Positions 33,330 to 43,153 of a DNA stretch of 64,000 nt are shown here, in pieces. A model generated the notes under the pieces. The model made no database searches. It was not told the origin of the DNA and saw only the letters and a program-made list of their open reading frames with translations. How positions within the stretch are numbered: the stretch's first letter is position 1; each line of letters begins with the position of its first letter. Source of the stretch: Sulfurimonas gotlandica GD1 (lineage in GTDB: Bacteria; Campylobacterota; Campylobacteria; Campylobacterales; Sulfurimonadaceae); the NCBI RefSeq assembly GCF_000242915.1, contig NZ_AFRZ01000001.1, positions 1,612,001-1,676,000 of the forward strand, in the 5' to 3' direction. The position numbers and the translations under genes are program-made.

Positions 33330-33842
33330 ATGAAAGCAAAAATAACTGCCTTTATAGATGAATTGATTACATACGATTACATTCTTTTTGGTAGTGTTTT
33401 TGGACTCTTTATCCTATTTATCATCTTAGGTATAGTTCTTAGAAAAAAAATTGCTCTAGCCATACTCCTAATTCTTTTAGCCTTTACTATACTTTTAGCA
33501 GGTCCAACCATTGGTTATGTTAAGATGCATGATTATATATTCAAAAATACTACTGAATTAACAAGTCAAAAGAAATTATCTTTTACACAAGCTGTTGTTG
33601 TAAAAGGAAAAATAACCAATGAATCTAAGCGTTTTTTTAATAGTTGTAATATCACAGCAAGTGCTAATAAAGTAAGTAATAATGAGTTGAAAAACTATTT
33701 GTACTCATTTAAATCATTTGCCAATATGTCGATCATGGAACAAAATATAGCAGTTGGTGAAACAAGAGAGTTTAAGATAATTATTGAACCTTTTACATAC
33801 TCAAAAGACTTTAACGTCTCAATTGGAGCAAAATGCAAATGA
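33330..33842 (+). CDS. DUF2393-like membrane protein (copy 1)
   Basis: 170 residues with two N-terminal membrane helices (about 16-36 and 41-62) and a soluble beta-rich domain (80-170; KKLSFTQAVVVKGKITNESKRFFNSCNITA). Together with the next gene it resembles the Campylobacterota DUF2393 family. The soluble part probably faces the periplasm. The stop overlaps the next start by 10 bases, and the two proteins share layout. No function is known. Confidence 0.65.
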   Translation: MKAKITAFIDELITYDYILFGSVFGLFILFIILGIVLRKKIALAILLILLAFTILLAGPTIGYVKMHDYIFKNTTELTSQKKLSFTQAVVVKGKITNESKRFFNSCNITASANKVSNNELKNYLYSFKSFANMSIMEQNIAVGETREFKIIIEPFTYSKDFNVSIGAKCK

Positions 33843-34387
33843 CAACACTCTTTAATTACTGGCACTATATAATACTTGCAATAATTCTTTTTATATTTAT
33901 TGGTGGTGTTGTTTCTGCTTTTAAACAAACAAATAAAAAACTTGTTTTTCCTATGTTGATATCAGTCTCATTAATTACTGCACTTATGGCTGGTTTCTCA
34001 ATAGTTGTTGTTGATAAGTACACAAAAATCCCGAAAATATATAAGTTAGAAAATAAAAGACTTCTTTCAATTGAAAAAATTGTATATACGGGTATAGTAA
34101 AAAATGAAGGCAATCATGAGATTGGTACAGTTACTATAGAGATTAAACTGGTAAATAAAGGTCACGCAACAGGAAATGTAAAAGGCGGTAACTTTTATAA
34201 GCCAAGCGGTTTTTTAGATTTTTTTAGTGGTGGAGCAGACATTTTATATAAGCCACAAACTATTGTAAAAGAGTTTGTTGTTGCGACAAATTTAAAGCCT
34301 GGTGAAGCTAAGGCTTTTAGAGTATATTTTGGATGGCCGCCATATTTTAGAAGTGTTGCAGAGTTTGTAAAAATAATGGGGCACTAA
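33833..34387 (+). CDS. DUF2393-like membrane protein (copy 2)
   Basis: 184 residues with two N-terminal helices (about 8-30 and 38-61) and a soluble domain with IEKIVYTGIVKNEGNHEIGTVTIEIKLV, parallel to VVVKGKITNES in the gene before. The pair overlaps by 10 bases and probably arose by tandem duplication. The C-terminal half holds a Gly/Phe-rich loop (GGNFYKPSGFLDFFSGGAD). Function unknown. Confidence 0.65.
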   Translation: MQMTTLFNYWHYIILAIILFIFIGGVVSAFKQTNKKLVFPMLISVSLITALMAGFSIVVVDKYTKIPKIYKLENKRLLSIEKIVYTGIVKNEGNHEIGTVTIEIKLVNKGHATGNVKGGNFYKPSGFLDFFSGGADILYKPQTIVKEFVVATNLKPGEAKAFRVYFGWPPYFRSVAEFVKIMGH

Positions 34388-34402
34388 TAGAGGTGATTTC
34401 TA

Positions 34403-35362
34403 TTAGTATTTGAGTCCTAATGGTTTTAGTGCACTATTAATATTTTTGATCTGTATATTTTTATCTCTACACCAATCTGGAGATAGTAAAGAAGAGTTGT
34501 TTATACCTGCAGTAACTCTTTGAACTGTTACATTTTCAGGTTTCATCATAATAGATTTTATTAAAACATCAAGATACTCAGCTTCATTTATAGGGGTAAA
34601 CAATCCTTTTATAAAATCATTTGCAAGAGCTGTTTTTTTAACTACATACAGTGGATGATATTTAACAGAGTCTATTCCCCATTCATAGGCTTGTTTAGAA
34701 GTCTCTAGCATCATCTCCTCGGTCTCATCAGGCAGACCAAAGATTAAATGTCCACAGACGTTAAGACCCTTCTCTTTAGACTTTACAATCCACTCTTTAA
34801 CATTATCACTAGAGTGACCACGATTTATCTTCTGCAGTGTCTCATCATAAACTGATTGTATGCCAAACTCTATCCATATCTCTTTATCTTTGTTTAATAG
34901 TGCGAGATACTCTAGAGTCTCATCTGTTATGCTGTCAGAACGAGTACCTATACTTAATCCAACAACATTAGGAAATGATAGAGCTTTTTCATAAAGAGCT
35001 TTTAGAGTATCAAATGGAGCGTAAGTATTTGTAAAAGATTGGAAGTAGACTAAAAACTTTTTGGCTCCATATTCTTCACTCTGTCTTTTGCTAATAGCAT
35101 TAAATTGCATCTCAAGTTGGTCTAGTTGTTTTTGAAGATTTGGATTTGATTTTGATTCGAGGTTAAGATGAAAACCTTTTAGTTCTTGAGTCTCACCTGT
35201 ACTGGCACTAAAAGAGTCATTTTCACAAAATGTACAGCCGCCTTTAGCAACTGTACCATCTATATTTGGGCAGGTAAAGCCAGATATATTGATCCCAACT
35301 TTGTAAACCTTGCAACCAAATTTATTTTTAAGATAGTTGCCGTAAGTATAAATTTGTTGCAT
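34403..35362 (-). CDS. Radical SAM protein, YhcC/TIGR01212 type
   Basis: 319 residues. C31, C43 and C46 (CPNIDGTVAKGGCTFC) form the longer-spaced iron-sulfur cluster motif of the YhcC-type radical SAM family. FQSFTNTYAPFDTLKALYE and EFGIQSVYDETLQKINRGH follow the barrel pattern. Its substrate is not known to me. It begins at the stop of purF (one-base overlap at 35362), suggesting cotranscription. Confidence 0.88.
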   Translation of the reverse strand: MQQIYTYGNYLKNKFGCKVYKVGINISGFTCPNIDGTVAKGGCTFCENDSFSASTGETQELKGFHLNLESKSNPNLQKQLDQLEMQFNAISKRQSEEYGAKKFLVYFQSFTNTYAPFDTLKALYEKALSFPNVVGLSIGTRSDSITDETLEYLALLNKDKEIWIEFGIQSVYDETLQKINRGHSSDNVKEWIVKSKEKGLNVCGHLIFGLPDETEEMMLETSKQAYEWGIDSVKYHPLYVVKKTALANDFIKGLFTPINEAEYLDVLIKSIMMKPENVTVQRVTAGINNSSLLSPDWCRDKNIQIKNINSALKPLGLKY

Positions 35363-36738
35363 TAAACGATATACTTACCTGTAAAACAAGCAGTACAATA
35401 GTTGTCTTCTTTTGTATTTACACTTCTAAGAAGTGAAGCCTCATCTAAGTAAGCTAAAGAATCAGCTTCTATATATTTGCATATCTCATCAGTTGTCATG
35501 TTTGCAGCGATTAGATTATTCTTATCAGGTGTATCTACCCCGTAAAAACATGGATCTGTAGTTGGAGGAGAAGATACACGCATATGAACTTCACTCGCTC
35601 CGGCTTCTTTTAGCATTCTTATAATTCTTCTTGAAGTTGTTCCACGAACAATAGAATCATCTATAACAATAACTCTTTTGCCTTTAATGATATCAGTCAT
35701 TGGAGAGAGTTTCATTTTAACTTTTAAGTCACGCATCTCTTGTGTAGGTTCAATAAATGTACGACCAATGTAGTGGTTTCTCATAATACCCATTTCGTAT
35801 GGTATACCACTCTCTTGAGAGTAGCCTATAGCTGATGGAACACCACCATCTGGAACAGGGATAACAACATCTGCTTCAACAGGTTTAATATGAGCAAGTT
35901 CTTTACCCATATTTTTTCTTGTTTGGTACACAGACTGACCAAATACAACAGAGTCAGGTCTCGCAAAATATACATATTCAAATATACAGTGTTTAGGTGT
36001 TGGTTCAAAAACTTTTATACTTTTAGGCTCTTTACCTTCTGAAAATATAAGTAATTCACCAGGTTCAACATCCCTGATAAACTCAGCACCGACAAGGTCG
36101 AATGCACAAGTCTCAGATGCTACGATGTAACCACCATTTGGAAGACGACCTAAACTAAGAGGACGAAAACCAAAACGATCACGCATAGCAAACATTTTTG
36201 TTCTGCTTAAAAATACAAGTGAAAAAGCACCTTCAATTCTTTGCACAGCATCTATTATTCTGTCAAGAAGTTTTTTTTGTTCACTTTTTGCTATAAGATG
36301 GATAAGATTTTCTGTATCCATATAAGTTTGAAAAATTGCACCTTTTTCAATCAGCTTGTTACGAACTTCTTCTGCATTTGTAAGATTTCCATTATGAACT
36401 ATAGCCATTTCACCTAAATCATATCTTGCAAATACCGGTTGAGCATCAAGAATTGAATCATCGCCTGCAGTTGAGTAGCGAGTGTGACCGATAGCGCTTG
36501 AGCCACTTAAAGTTTTTAGTTTAGCTTCATCAAAAACACGCATAACTAGACCACGTTTTTTGATAGTATGTAGTTTCTCTCCATCGGAAGAACTGATTCC
36601 AGCTGCTTCTTGTCCACGATGTTGAAGTGCATGAAGTGAAAAGTAAGCTAATTTAGAAGCTTCTTGATGACCATAAATTCCTACAACAGCACATTTTTCA
36701 TTAACATCTTCTAGCAAATTATTTTCCTTGTTCTGCAA
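35362..36738 (-). CDS. purF: Amidophosphoribosyltransferase
   Basis: 458 residues. The N-terminal glutamine amidotransferase domain begins at C16 (ECAVVGIYGHQ-like, reads KCAVVGIYGHQ), so the first 15 residues are a propeptide cleaved to expose the nucleophile. The PRT domain has the PRPP loop VIVIDDSIVRGTTSRRI. Cysteines in HCIFEYVYF and the late YCTACFTGKY match the iron-sulfur-containing Bacillus-type enzyme. It commits PRPP to purine synthesis. Confidence 0.95.
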   Translation of the reverse strand: MQNKENNLLEDVNEKCAVVGIYGHQEASKLAYFSLHALQHRGQEAAGISSSDGEKLHTIKKRGLVMRVFDEAKLKTLSGSSAIGHTRYSTAGDDSILDAQPVFARYDLGEMAIVHNGNLTNAEEVRNKLIEKGAIFQTYMDTENLIHLIAKSEQKKLLDRIIDAVQRIEGAFSLVFLSRTKMFAMRDRFGFRPLSLGRLPNGGYIVASETCAFDLVGAEFIRDVEPGELLIFSEGKEPKSIKVFEPTPKHCIFEYVYFARPDSVVFGQSVYQTRKNMGKELAHIKPVEADVVIPVPDGGVPSAIGYSQESGIPYEMGIMRNHYIGRTFIEPTQEMRDLKVKMKLSPMTDIIKGKRVIVIDDSIVRGTTSRRIIRMLKEAGASEVHMRVSSPPTTDPCFYGVDTPDKNNLIAANMTTDEICKYIEADSLAYLDEASLLRSVNTKEDNYCTACFTGKYIV

Positions 36739-36826
36739 ATATGAAGCTTTTTAGATAAATAAAAAAACTTCAATTAATCCATTTTGCGAATTATACTGAA
36801 TTTGTCCTAAATCTTTTATAATGTTT

Positions 36827-37594
36827 TTACAACTCTAAACAGTCACTTATAGAGTATAAACCTGGTTCTTTATCTGCTAACCAAGCTCCAGCTCTGATAG
36901 CACCTTTAGAAAATGTACTTCTTGAAGTTGCAGTGTGGTTAAGTTCTATAAATTCACCATCATTGTAAAAACCTACAGTATGACGACCAACTATATCTCC
37001 ACCGCGAATAGCCATTACAGCTATTTCATCTTCTGTTCTCTCACCAATATTGCCATCTCTACCGCTTACACGAACTTTATCTAAATCAAGACCGCGACCT
37101 GCAGCCGCTGATTCAGCTAGAGTAAGTGCTGTTCCGCTTGGTGCATCTTTTTTATGTTTATGGTGCATCTCAACTATTTCAATGTCAAAACCATCGAGTG
37201 CGGATGATGCTTGATAAACAAGCTTATTTAAAAGTGCTACACCCAAAGACATATTTGTAGCATATAGTACAGGCATGTTTTCACTAGCCTGCTTTAAAAG
37301 GTTTAGTTGGTGTGCGCTAAGTCCAGTTGTTCCTATAACTAGAGGTTTTGGAGTTTTAATAGCCGCTTCTAAAAGAGCTTCACAAGCCTCTGGAAGTGAA
37401 AAGTCTATTACTATGTCACAGGCATTTAAAAACGATTTTATATCTGTACTTACTAAAACAGAAGGGTCAATAGAGAAGTTAAGTTCAGTTCTTACAAAAA
37501 CCGAACTTAAGCTGATATTTTCACTCTCTTTTAAATCATCTATGATTAATTGTCCAACTCTACCATTCGCACCAAATACACCAACTCTTACCAT
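36827..37594 (-). CDS. dapB: 4-hydroxy-tetrahydrodipicolinate reductase
   Basis: 255 residues. The N-terminal nucleotide loop VGVFGANGRVGQLI, the middle DFSLPEA and VIGTTGLS, and the substrate motif EMHHKHKKDAPSGTAL are diagnostic. It reduces the DapA product on the way to lysine and meso-diaminopimelate for cell wall. It lies 25 bases after the trxB start and before purF; all read on the minus strand. Confidence 0.95.
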   Translation of the reverse strand: MVRVGVFGANGRVGQLIIDDLKESENISLSSVFVRTELNFSIDPSVLVSTDIKSFLNACDIVIDFSLPEACEALLEAAIKTPKPLVIGTTGLSAHQLNLLKQASENMPVLYATNMSLGVALLNKLVYQASSALDGFDIEIVEMHHKHKKDAPSGTALTLAESAAAGRGLDLDKVRVSGRDGNIGERTEDEIAVMAIRGGDIVGRHTVGFYNDGEFIELNHTATSRSTFSKGAIRAGAWLADKEPGLYSISDCLEL

Positions 37595-37619
37595 ATTATT
37601 ATATTTCCTAACTTTTCTT

Positions 37620-38561
37620 TTAATTTAATTTTTCATCTACATATGAGATAGCTTGTAGTGCTGCAACAGCACCATCTCCAGCTGCACTTACAACTTGTTT
37701 TGGAGCAGCGATTCTCATATCACCTGTAGCATATAAACCTTCTACTGAAGTCTTCATGCTAATATCTACAATAACCTCACCTGCAGAGTTCATGTCACAT
37801 AAAAAGCTTCCATCCTCTTGGATAAGAGCTTGATTGTTTACATCATTTCCAACAAATGTAAAAACACCAGGAACTTTTATATCACGAAGCTCACCATTGT
37901 TGTTTTTTACTCGGATGCCAGTAACACCCATATTGTCCCCATAAACTTCATCGGGAACTGAATTTAAAACAAGTTCAATATTCTCAGCTTTTTTTATTCT
38001 CTCTATAGTGTTTGGAGCTGAACGAAATGTATCTCTTCTATGAACAAGATAAACTTTAGAACATATTTTAGCTAAATAAAGTGCTTCTTCCAAAGCTGTG
38101 TCTCCGCCACCGATAACTGCAACCTCTTTTCCTTTATAGAAAAAGCCATCACAAGTAGCACAAGTGCTTACACCACGACCGAAAAGTTCATCTTCTCCAG
38201 CAAAGCCAGCACGACGTGGAGATGAGCCAGTACCGATTATTACACTGTGTGCTTCACTAATAGTTCCATCACCTTTGTGAATTTTAAAAATATCACCATC
38301 TTTACTAACACGAAGAACTTCTACCATCTCATGTTTTAAACCAAATCTTTGACACTGCTCTGGCCACGGCATCATAAGATCCATACCACTTATTTCACCA
38401 GTAACACCAGGGTAATTTTCTATTTCAGAACTTGAAGTAATTTGACCACCAGGCATACCTTTTTCAAACATTGTAACATTTTCTAAACCACCACGAGTTG
38501 TATAAAGTCCAGCAGTAAGACCAGCAGGACCACCACCAATAATTGCACAATCTAATATCAT
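37620..38561 (-). CDS. trxB: Thioredoxin reductase
   Basis: 313 residues with two dinucleotide folds: FAD ([12 protein letters not shown], 9-20) and NAD(P)H ([15 protein letters not shown]). The redox pair is C134/C137 in [10 protein letters not shown]. The C-terminal [12 protein letters not shown] motif is intact. It reduces thioredoxin with NADPH. It lies in a minus-strand group trxA - thioredoxin-like membrane protein - trxB - dapB. Confidence 0.95.
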   Translation of the reverse strand: MILDCAIIGGGPAGLTAGLYTTRGGLENVTMFEKGMPGGQITSSSEIENYPGVTGEISGMDLMMPWPEQCQRFGLKHEMVEVLRVSKDGDIFKIHKGDGTISEAHSVIIGTGSSPRRAGFAGEDELFGRGVSTCATCDGFFYKGKEVAVIGGGDTALEEALYLAKICSKVYLVHRRDTFRSAPNTIERIKKAENIELVLNSVPDEVYGDNMGVTGIRVKNNNGELRDIKVPGVFTFVGNDVNNQALIQEDGSFLCDMNSAGEVIVDISMKTSVEGLYATGDMRIAAPKQVVSAAGDGAVAALQAISYVDEKLN

Positions 38562-38572
38562 TTATTTATTCC

Positions 38573-39061
38573 TTATAGAGCTTCTATATGCGAAGCTAAT
38601 TCTTTTAAATTATCTAATTTCCGTATCATACTATCTTGTTTATAAAGAGACTCTTTTGATTTCTTTATAAAAAAAATAGATGGGGATTCATAGATATTAA
38701 AGCGTTGAATAAAGCTAAGAGAATTCTTTGTACCACTCCTTAGGAATGTCGTGCCAGAGCTGTTTTCAATGACCTCATTGTAGTAGTCAATAGCTAGGAT
38801 TGGAAGCTTAAGTTTTGTTTCAGATAAGAGCTTCATGGTATTGTTTTCTTTAGAACTGTAGAAGACTACAACATACTTATCTGCAGTTGGAGAAAAGACA
38901 TTACTTTTTTCATAAAAGACCCACTCTTTGAAGTCAATAAATTTGTATTCTGAGAATTTATAGTTGAAGTAAGCAAAGGCACCGGCTATCATAGCGGCGC
39001 CAAAGAAAGAAGCTAAAAGAGTAGAGACAGAAAAGAGGCTTTTGCCTCCCCTTTTTGCCAC
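38573..39061 (-). CDS. Membrane-anchored thioredoxin-fold protein lacking CxxC
   Basis: 162 residues. One membrane helix (about 14-34) precedes a domain that reads like a thioredoxin fold: strand KYVVVFYSSKE (where CxxC would follow is SKENNTM), helix TMKLLSETKLKL, strand LAIDYYNE, and a YESPSIFFIKK cis-proline-like loop, ending in a helix DNLKELASHIEAL. It contains no cysteine at all. It lies between trxA and trxB, so it may be a binding partner or decoy of the thioredoxin system. The fold is inferred from pattern, not proven. Confidence 0.6.
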   Translation of the reverse strand: MAKRGGKSLFSVSTLLASFFGAAMIAGAFAYFNYKFSEYKFIDFKEWVFYEKSNVFSPTADKYVVVFYSSKENNTMKLLSETKLKLPILAIDYYNEVIENSSGTTFLRSGTKNSLSFIQRFNIYESPSIFFIKKSKESLYKQDSMIRKLDNLKELASHIEAL

Positions 39062-39080
39062 TACTTAGCTCCTTTTAAGA

Positions 39081-39401
39081 TTACGCTAAAAGAGCGTCGA
39101 TTTTTTCAGCTAGAGCTTGTTTTGATTGTGCTCCAACAACTTGATCTACCATTTCTCCATTTTTGAAGAACATGATTGTAGGGATAGAACGGATACCAAA
39201 TTTAACAGCAATATCTTGCTCTTCATCAGTATTTACTTTACAGATTTTAGCTTTTCCATCATAGTCTTCAGCTAACTCTTCGATCACAGGAGCGATCATA
39301 CGACATGGTCCACACCATGGCGCCCAAAAGTCTACAAGAGATACACCTTCACTTAAAGTTGCTTCAAAATCTGCACCAGTTAATTCTATATATTTACCCA
39401 T
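39081..39401 (-). CDS. trxA: Thioredoxin
   Basis: 106 residues of canonical length with the WCGPC active site (C30, C33; [11 protein letters not shown]) and the conserved [12 protein letters not shown] cis-proline loop. It is the general cytosolic disulfide reductant, served by TrxB encoded 0.5 kb downstream. The group trxA - thioredoxin-like gene - trxB reads on the minus strand with short gaps. Confidence 0.96.
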   Translation of the reverse strand: MGKYIELTGADFEATLSEGVSLVDFWAPWCGPCRMIAPVIEELAEDYDGKAKICKVNTDEEQDIAVKFGIRSIPTIMFFKNGEMVDQVVGAQSKQALAEKIDALLA

Positions 39402-39463
39402 TACAATTTCCTTTTAAATTATTAATATGGAAGTATTATACAGAGCTAATCTTTAAAATCGCT

Positions 39464-40696
39464 TTATAAATTTTTTTCGAACATTTTATATATAGATGTA
39501 AAGAATAGGATTGCCCCAATACTCAGTAATAAAGCCCCTGCATAAAATATTGTATATGTGTTGATTAAGATGCCAAGAGCCGACACTCCAAGACCTATTG
39601 ATGAAAAGATAAATTGCAAATCTGTTAGCTTTTTTGGTATGAGTTCATGTAGCATCGGCACCTCTTGTTCTTCAATAAGCGGTGAGTAAATCTGAAACCA
39701 AATCAAGAATGGAATTATCTTATAGAAGTTTCCAATGATTAAAAAACCAAAAAAACCAACAAGCATAATCCACATACTCAGCTTTAGGCTTAAGGCGTCA
39801 TTTGTAAATATGTAAGAGACTAGCAATATAAAAGAGATAATAAAAGAGCTAAATCCGACATACATAGATCTTGCCCATATATCATGAACTGCCTTTTTTC
39901 TTGACTTAGTCATTTTAAAGAGTTGATAAAAGTAGAGTAAAATAGCTGATATAGTAAGAGCGTACGCTAAGTACTCCATATATATAGTTAAAAAGAATGG
40001 CGATAGAAGCATTGTAACTACTGCTACACTTAGTGTATAGAAACTGCTTGAGAACTCATTATCACTTATGCGTTTAGAAGAGCCAAACATAGGAACTAAG
40101 ACAATTGATATCCCCATTATCAAAAGTATGACAAAACCAACAACCAGTCCAAATGTATGAGTCTTTAAAATTGAGTGAGGATCTATATCTACGTATCCGT
40201 TAAAACCAGAAGCCATGATTAGACCGCTAATGATTCCAAGAAGTAAGAATATACTACTCATCTTCATAGCATTTGTAATGCTTGTCTTTCTTCTTGCATT
40301 TTTAAGAGTTAAAAAGAACTCAATAGCGTAGATGCTCATAGCGATAAGAACTAAAACTCCTCCATAAGTTAGCAGCTTCATATCTATATAAAAACCTGCG
40401 ATCATTATAATGAGACCGATTGTTAGAAAAATCCAAATGTACTTAAAAACATTTACATTGTAGTGTTTAGTCTCAACAACAACAGGACCTAGTTGAGCCA
40501 TGGCTGAAAATATAGCCATCATAACAAAGCCTAGCATATAGATGTGAACCCAAGCAATAATGGAAAAGTTATCAAGTGTGTCTAGTGGATTTATGAAAAA
40601 CAGCCAGATCATGCTCAGTAGGTAGAAAAATCCAGATAGTATAAAATATGGTTTCATTATTTTTATAGATGGAGAAAAATCAGGTGATACATTCAT
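39464..40696 (-). CDS. Polytopic membrane protein, NnrS / haem-copper oxidase-like
   Basis: 410 residues with about twelve membrane helices. Conserved-looking histidines fall in helices (AWVHIYMLGFVMMAIFSAMAQLGPVV; LKTHTFGLVVGFVILLIMGISIVLVP), as in NnrS and haem-copper oxidase subunit I proteins. A cytosolic loop has the charged KMTKSRKKAVHDIWARS segment. NnrS-like proteins are linked to nitric oxide stress. The divergent truncated globin gene lies 56 bases away, which supports that theme. No oxidase CuA or ligand set can be confirmed, so the family call is tentative. Confidence 0.55.
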   Translation of the reverse strand: MNVSPDFSPSIKIMKPYFILSGFFYLLSMIWLFFINPLDTLDNFSIIAWVHIYMLGFVMMAIFSAMAQLGPVVVETKHYNVNVFKYIWIFLTIGLIIMIAGFYIDMKLLTYGGVLVLIAMSIYAIEFFLTLKNARRKTSITNAMKMSSIFLLLGIISGLIMASGFNGYVDIDPHSILKTHTFGLVVGFVILLIMGISIVLVPMFGSSKRISDNEFSSSFYTLSVAVVTMLLSPFFLTIYMEYLAYALTISAILLYFYQLFKMTKSRKKAVHDIWARSMYVGFSSFIISFILLVSYIFTNDALSLKLSMWIMLVGFFGFLIIGNFYKIIPFLIWFQIYSPLIEEQEVPMLHELIPKKLTDLQFIFSSIGLGVSALGILINTYTIFYAGALLLSIGAILFFTSIYKMFEKNL

Positions 40697-40752
40697 TTAC
40701 ATTTCTTAATTATATTTTTGTACAATTCTAACAAATTTTTAAAGGTTTTATT

Positions 40753-41196
40753 ATGAAATTAACAATTAGTGATGGACAAATCGGTGTGAGACCACCAGTA
40801 ACTAAACCACATCCTGGATTTTTACATGAAGTTGGTGAAGAGAGATTTAAAAAATTAGTTTTTGACCACTATGATTTAATCAAAGATAGTGACATAGCAT
40901 TCCTATTTCCTGTTCATGATGAAGAAGATTTTGATGATGCAAAGCAGCACGCTTTTGATTTTCTTATTCAGATTTCCGGAGGGCCTAGATACTTTGAGCA
41001 AAGTCGCGGTGAACCGAGAATGGTTGGAAGACACGCACCGTTTCGCATAGATGAAGAGAGTCGTAAATCTTGGTTGGCTCTTTATGCACCACTTTTAGAA
41101 GCCCTTGTTGAAGAAGGCATAACAGAAGAATATATTCAAAGTTTTTGGGATTATCTAAATATTTTCTCAATGTGGCTTATAAACACTAAAAGCTAA
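40753..41196 (+). CDS. Truncated haemoglobin (group II-like)
   Basis: 147 residues. Single 2-on-2 globin domain: FDHYDLIKDSDIAFLFP, the GGPRYF turn, proximal histidine H94 in GRHAPFRID and the conserved tryptophan W107 at G8. These features match truncated globins that handle NO or O2. It is divergent from the NnrS-like gene and convergent with the adenylate cyclase gene, overlapping it by four bases. Group II is favoured over group III by the GGP motif; function in NO detoxification is inferred. Confidence 0.9.
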   Translation: MKLTISDGQIGVRPPVTKPHPGFLHEVGEERFKKLVFDHYDLIKDSDIAFLFPVHDEEDFDDAKQHAFDFLIQISGGPRYFEQSRGEPRMVGRHAPFRIDEESRKSWLALYAPLLEALVEEGITEEYIQSFWDYLNIFSMWLINTKS

Positions 41197-43103
41197 GAGA
41201 TTACTTCATAAATAGTAGTCTCTTCTTTTTTCCCTTTTACTCTAAGAACATCTAACTTTTTTATGTTGTAACTATCTTTGAGCAAATCTTTTGTCTGCTG
41301 AGTTATGAGAAGCTTGCACCCATACTCTTTTGTAAGAGATTCAACTCTTGAAGCTACGTTAACGGTGTCACCGATAAGTGTATAGTCACTTCTACCGCTA
41401 CTTCCCATCTCTCCGACAATAGCTTCACCACTGTTTATCCCGATACCGATTTTAAGCTCAATATTAAACTCTTTTTTAAGCTCAATATTCAAGGTGTCCA
41501 ATCTTTCGAGTTGTCTTAGTGCTGATTTTAAAGCCATATCTGCATGATTCTTTAGTGGCAATGGTGCATTGAAGTAAGCCATGATTGCATCTCCGATGAA
41601 CTTATCTACAGTTCCGTTAAACTCCGTAATAGATTCAACCATTGGTGACATATATCTGTTTAAAATACCTATGAGCTTTATTGGATCTTTTATATCTTCA
41701 CTAAGAGATGTAAAGTCACGTATATCACTAAAGAGAACAGTTACTTCTTTTTTTTCTACCTTCAAGATGCCTTCATCATGTTTTAGAATTTCCTTGGCAA
41801 CACTGTTTGAGACTTTTGAACTGAGTTTGTTAAATATTTTTTTACGTTGAATATTCTCAAAGTAGTAAGAGAGAAGGGCGAAAAATCCTGTTGTAAAAAA
41901 GAGAGTGATAAGTGGTGCACTAAAACCTATTATGATCTGTTTTGTAAAGATGAGGTAGTAGTTTGTAAAGATTAGAATTCCCAAAGATGCTAAGAAGACT
42001 ACTAAACTAAAACTAGCAGGCAAAAAATATAAAACTAGTCCAACAACGATGCTAGAGAAAAATATAAGTAAGATGCCATAAGTATAACTATCAATAGGTG
42101 TGTAGAAAAAGTCGCCATTTAAAATATTATCAATAGTTGTAGCATGAACTTCGACTCCGGGTATTGCAGGGTCGTATATTGTTGTAACCATGTCATTTAG
42201 TCCAATGTCACTTGTACCTATTAAGATAAACTTTCCATTTACGTCTCTTGGATCAAAGTTATTTGTTAAAACATCATAAAAAGATAGGTACTTATAGCTA
42301 AATCCAGCTCCTCGAAAATTTAGTTTTATCTCAGTATGTCTGTTTGTTGGAAGATTTAAATCTCCTAATTTTATTCCTTCTACACCCAAGTCAGAGTTGA
42401 TAACTTCGATACTTTTTTGCGATGAAGCAATACGAACCATCTCTAAAACTAGAGATGGATATAGTTTATCATTTAGATTTATAAGAAGAGGGGCACTATC
42501 AACTACTCCACTTGTAATATTAGTAAGATTAAAGTAGCCACTGGAATATGCTGAGTTTTTTAGTGGAGGGATGTTGTCAACTACACCCATTGCATGGTTG
42601 AAACTCTCTAGATTTTTTGAACCTTGAACAATTATATTTGCCAGATGCTTTGGTGGCAATTGTTCATTTTGCTTTGACATGTCAAAAAAATAGCCAAGAA
42701 TAGTAGGAGTTTTTTCTAGTGTGGATGCCAAGAGTAAGTCATTGTTAGTAAAATTTCCTTCTATATCTAAATGTTTAGCCATCGCATGAGGACTCAGCCT
42801 GTCTGGGTTTGAGAAAACAATATCAAACCCAATAATACCAGCACCGGAGTTAGTTAAGTTTGTGATTGAATCTGAGATGAGGTTTCTTGGAAATGGCCAT
42901 TGGCCTAGCTTTTCTATACTCTTAGCATCTATATCTACGATGGTGATATGCTTAGAAGCTTCTTCTGGCTTTTTAGATTTTAAAAAAAAAGATGTAATCT
43001 TATCGTCTGTTGTTTTATAGATAGACTCGAAGTTAATATATGAAAACTCCATAACAACGAATATAAGGAGAATCAGTATAGGTAAAATGTGATTTTTTTG
43101 CAT
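41193..43103 (-). CDS. CHASE2-domain adenylate/guanylate cyclase
   Basis: 636 residues. An N-terminal helix (about 8-25) leads to a periplasmic CHASE2 domain (about 35-330), three membrane helices (about 340-420), a short linker and a class III cyclase domain (450-636). Metal aspartates appear in VTVLFSDIRDFTS and in GTVDKFIGDAIMAYF; GIGINSGEAIVG and DYTLIGDTVNVASRVE complete the active site. It would make cAMP or cGMP in response to a periplasmic signal. The divergent FecR-domain gene 50 bases away is a common partner. Confidence 0.92.
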   Translation of the reverse strand: MQKNHILPILILLIFVVMEFSYINFESIYKTTDDKITSFFLKSKKPEEASKHITIVDIDAKSIEKLGQWPFPRNLISDSITNLTNSGAGIIGFDIVFSNPDRLSPHAMAKHLDIEGNFTNNDLLLASTLEKTPTILGYFFDMSKQNEQLPPKHLANIIVQGSKNLESFNHAMGVVDNIPPLKNSAYSSGYFNLTNITSGVVDSAPLLINLNDKLYPSLVLEMVRIASSQKSIEVINSDLGVEGIKLGDLNLPTNRHTEIKLNFRGAGFSYKYLSFYDVLTNNFDPRDVNGKFILIGTSDIGLNDMVTTIYDPAIPGVEVHATTIDNILNGDFFYTPIDSYTYGILLIFFSSIVVGLVLYFLPASFSLVVFLASLGILIFTNYYLIFTKQIIIGFSAPLITLFFTTGFFALLSYYFENIQRKKIFNKLSSKVSNSVAKEILKHDEGILKVEKKEVTVLFSDIRDFTSLSEDIKDPIKLIGILNRYMSPMVESITEFNGTVDKFIGDAIMAYFNAPLPLKNHADMALKSALRQLERLDTLNIELKKEFNIELKIGIGINSGEAIVGEMGSSGRSDYTLIGDTVNVASRVESLTKEYGCKLLITQQTKDLLKDSYNIKKLDVLRVKGKKEETTIYEVIS

Positions 43104-43153
43104 AATTTTATGTTATACTTTTTTTCATGTGAATATACTGAAAAAGGAATATT

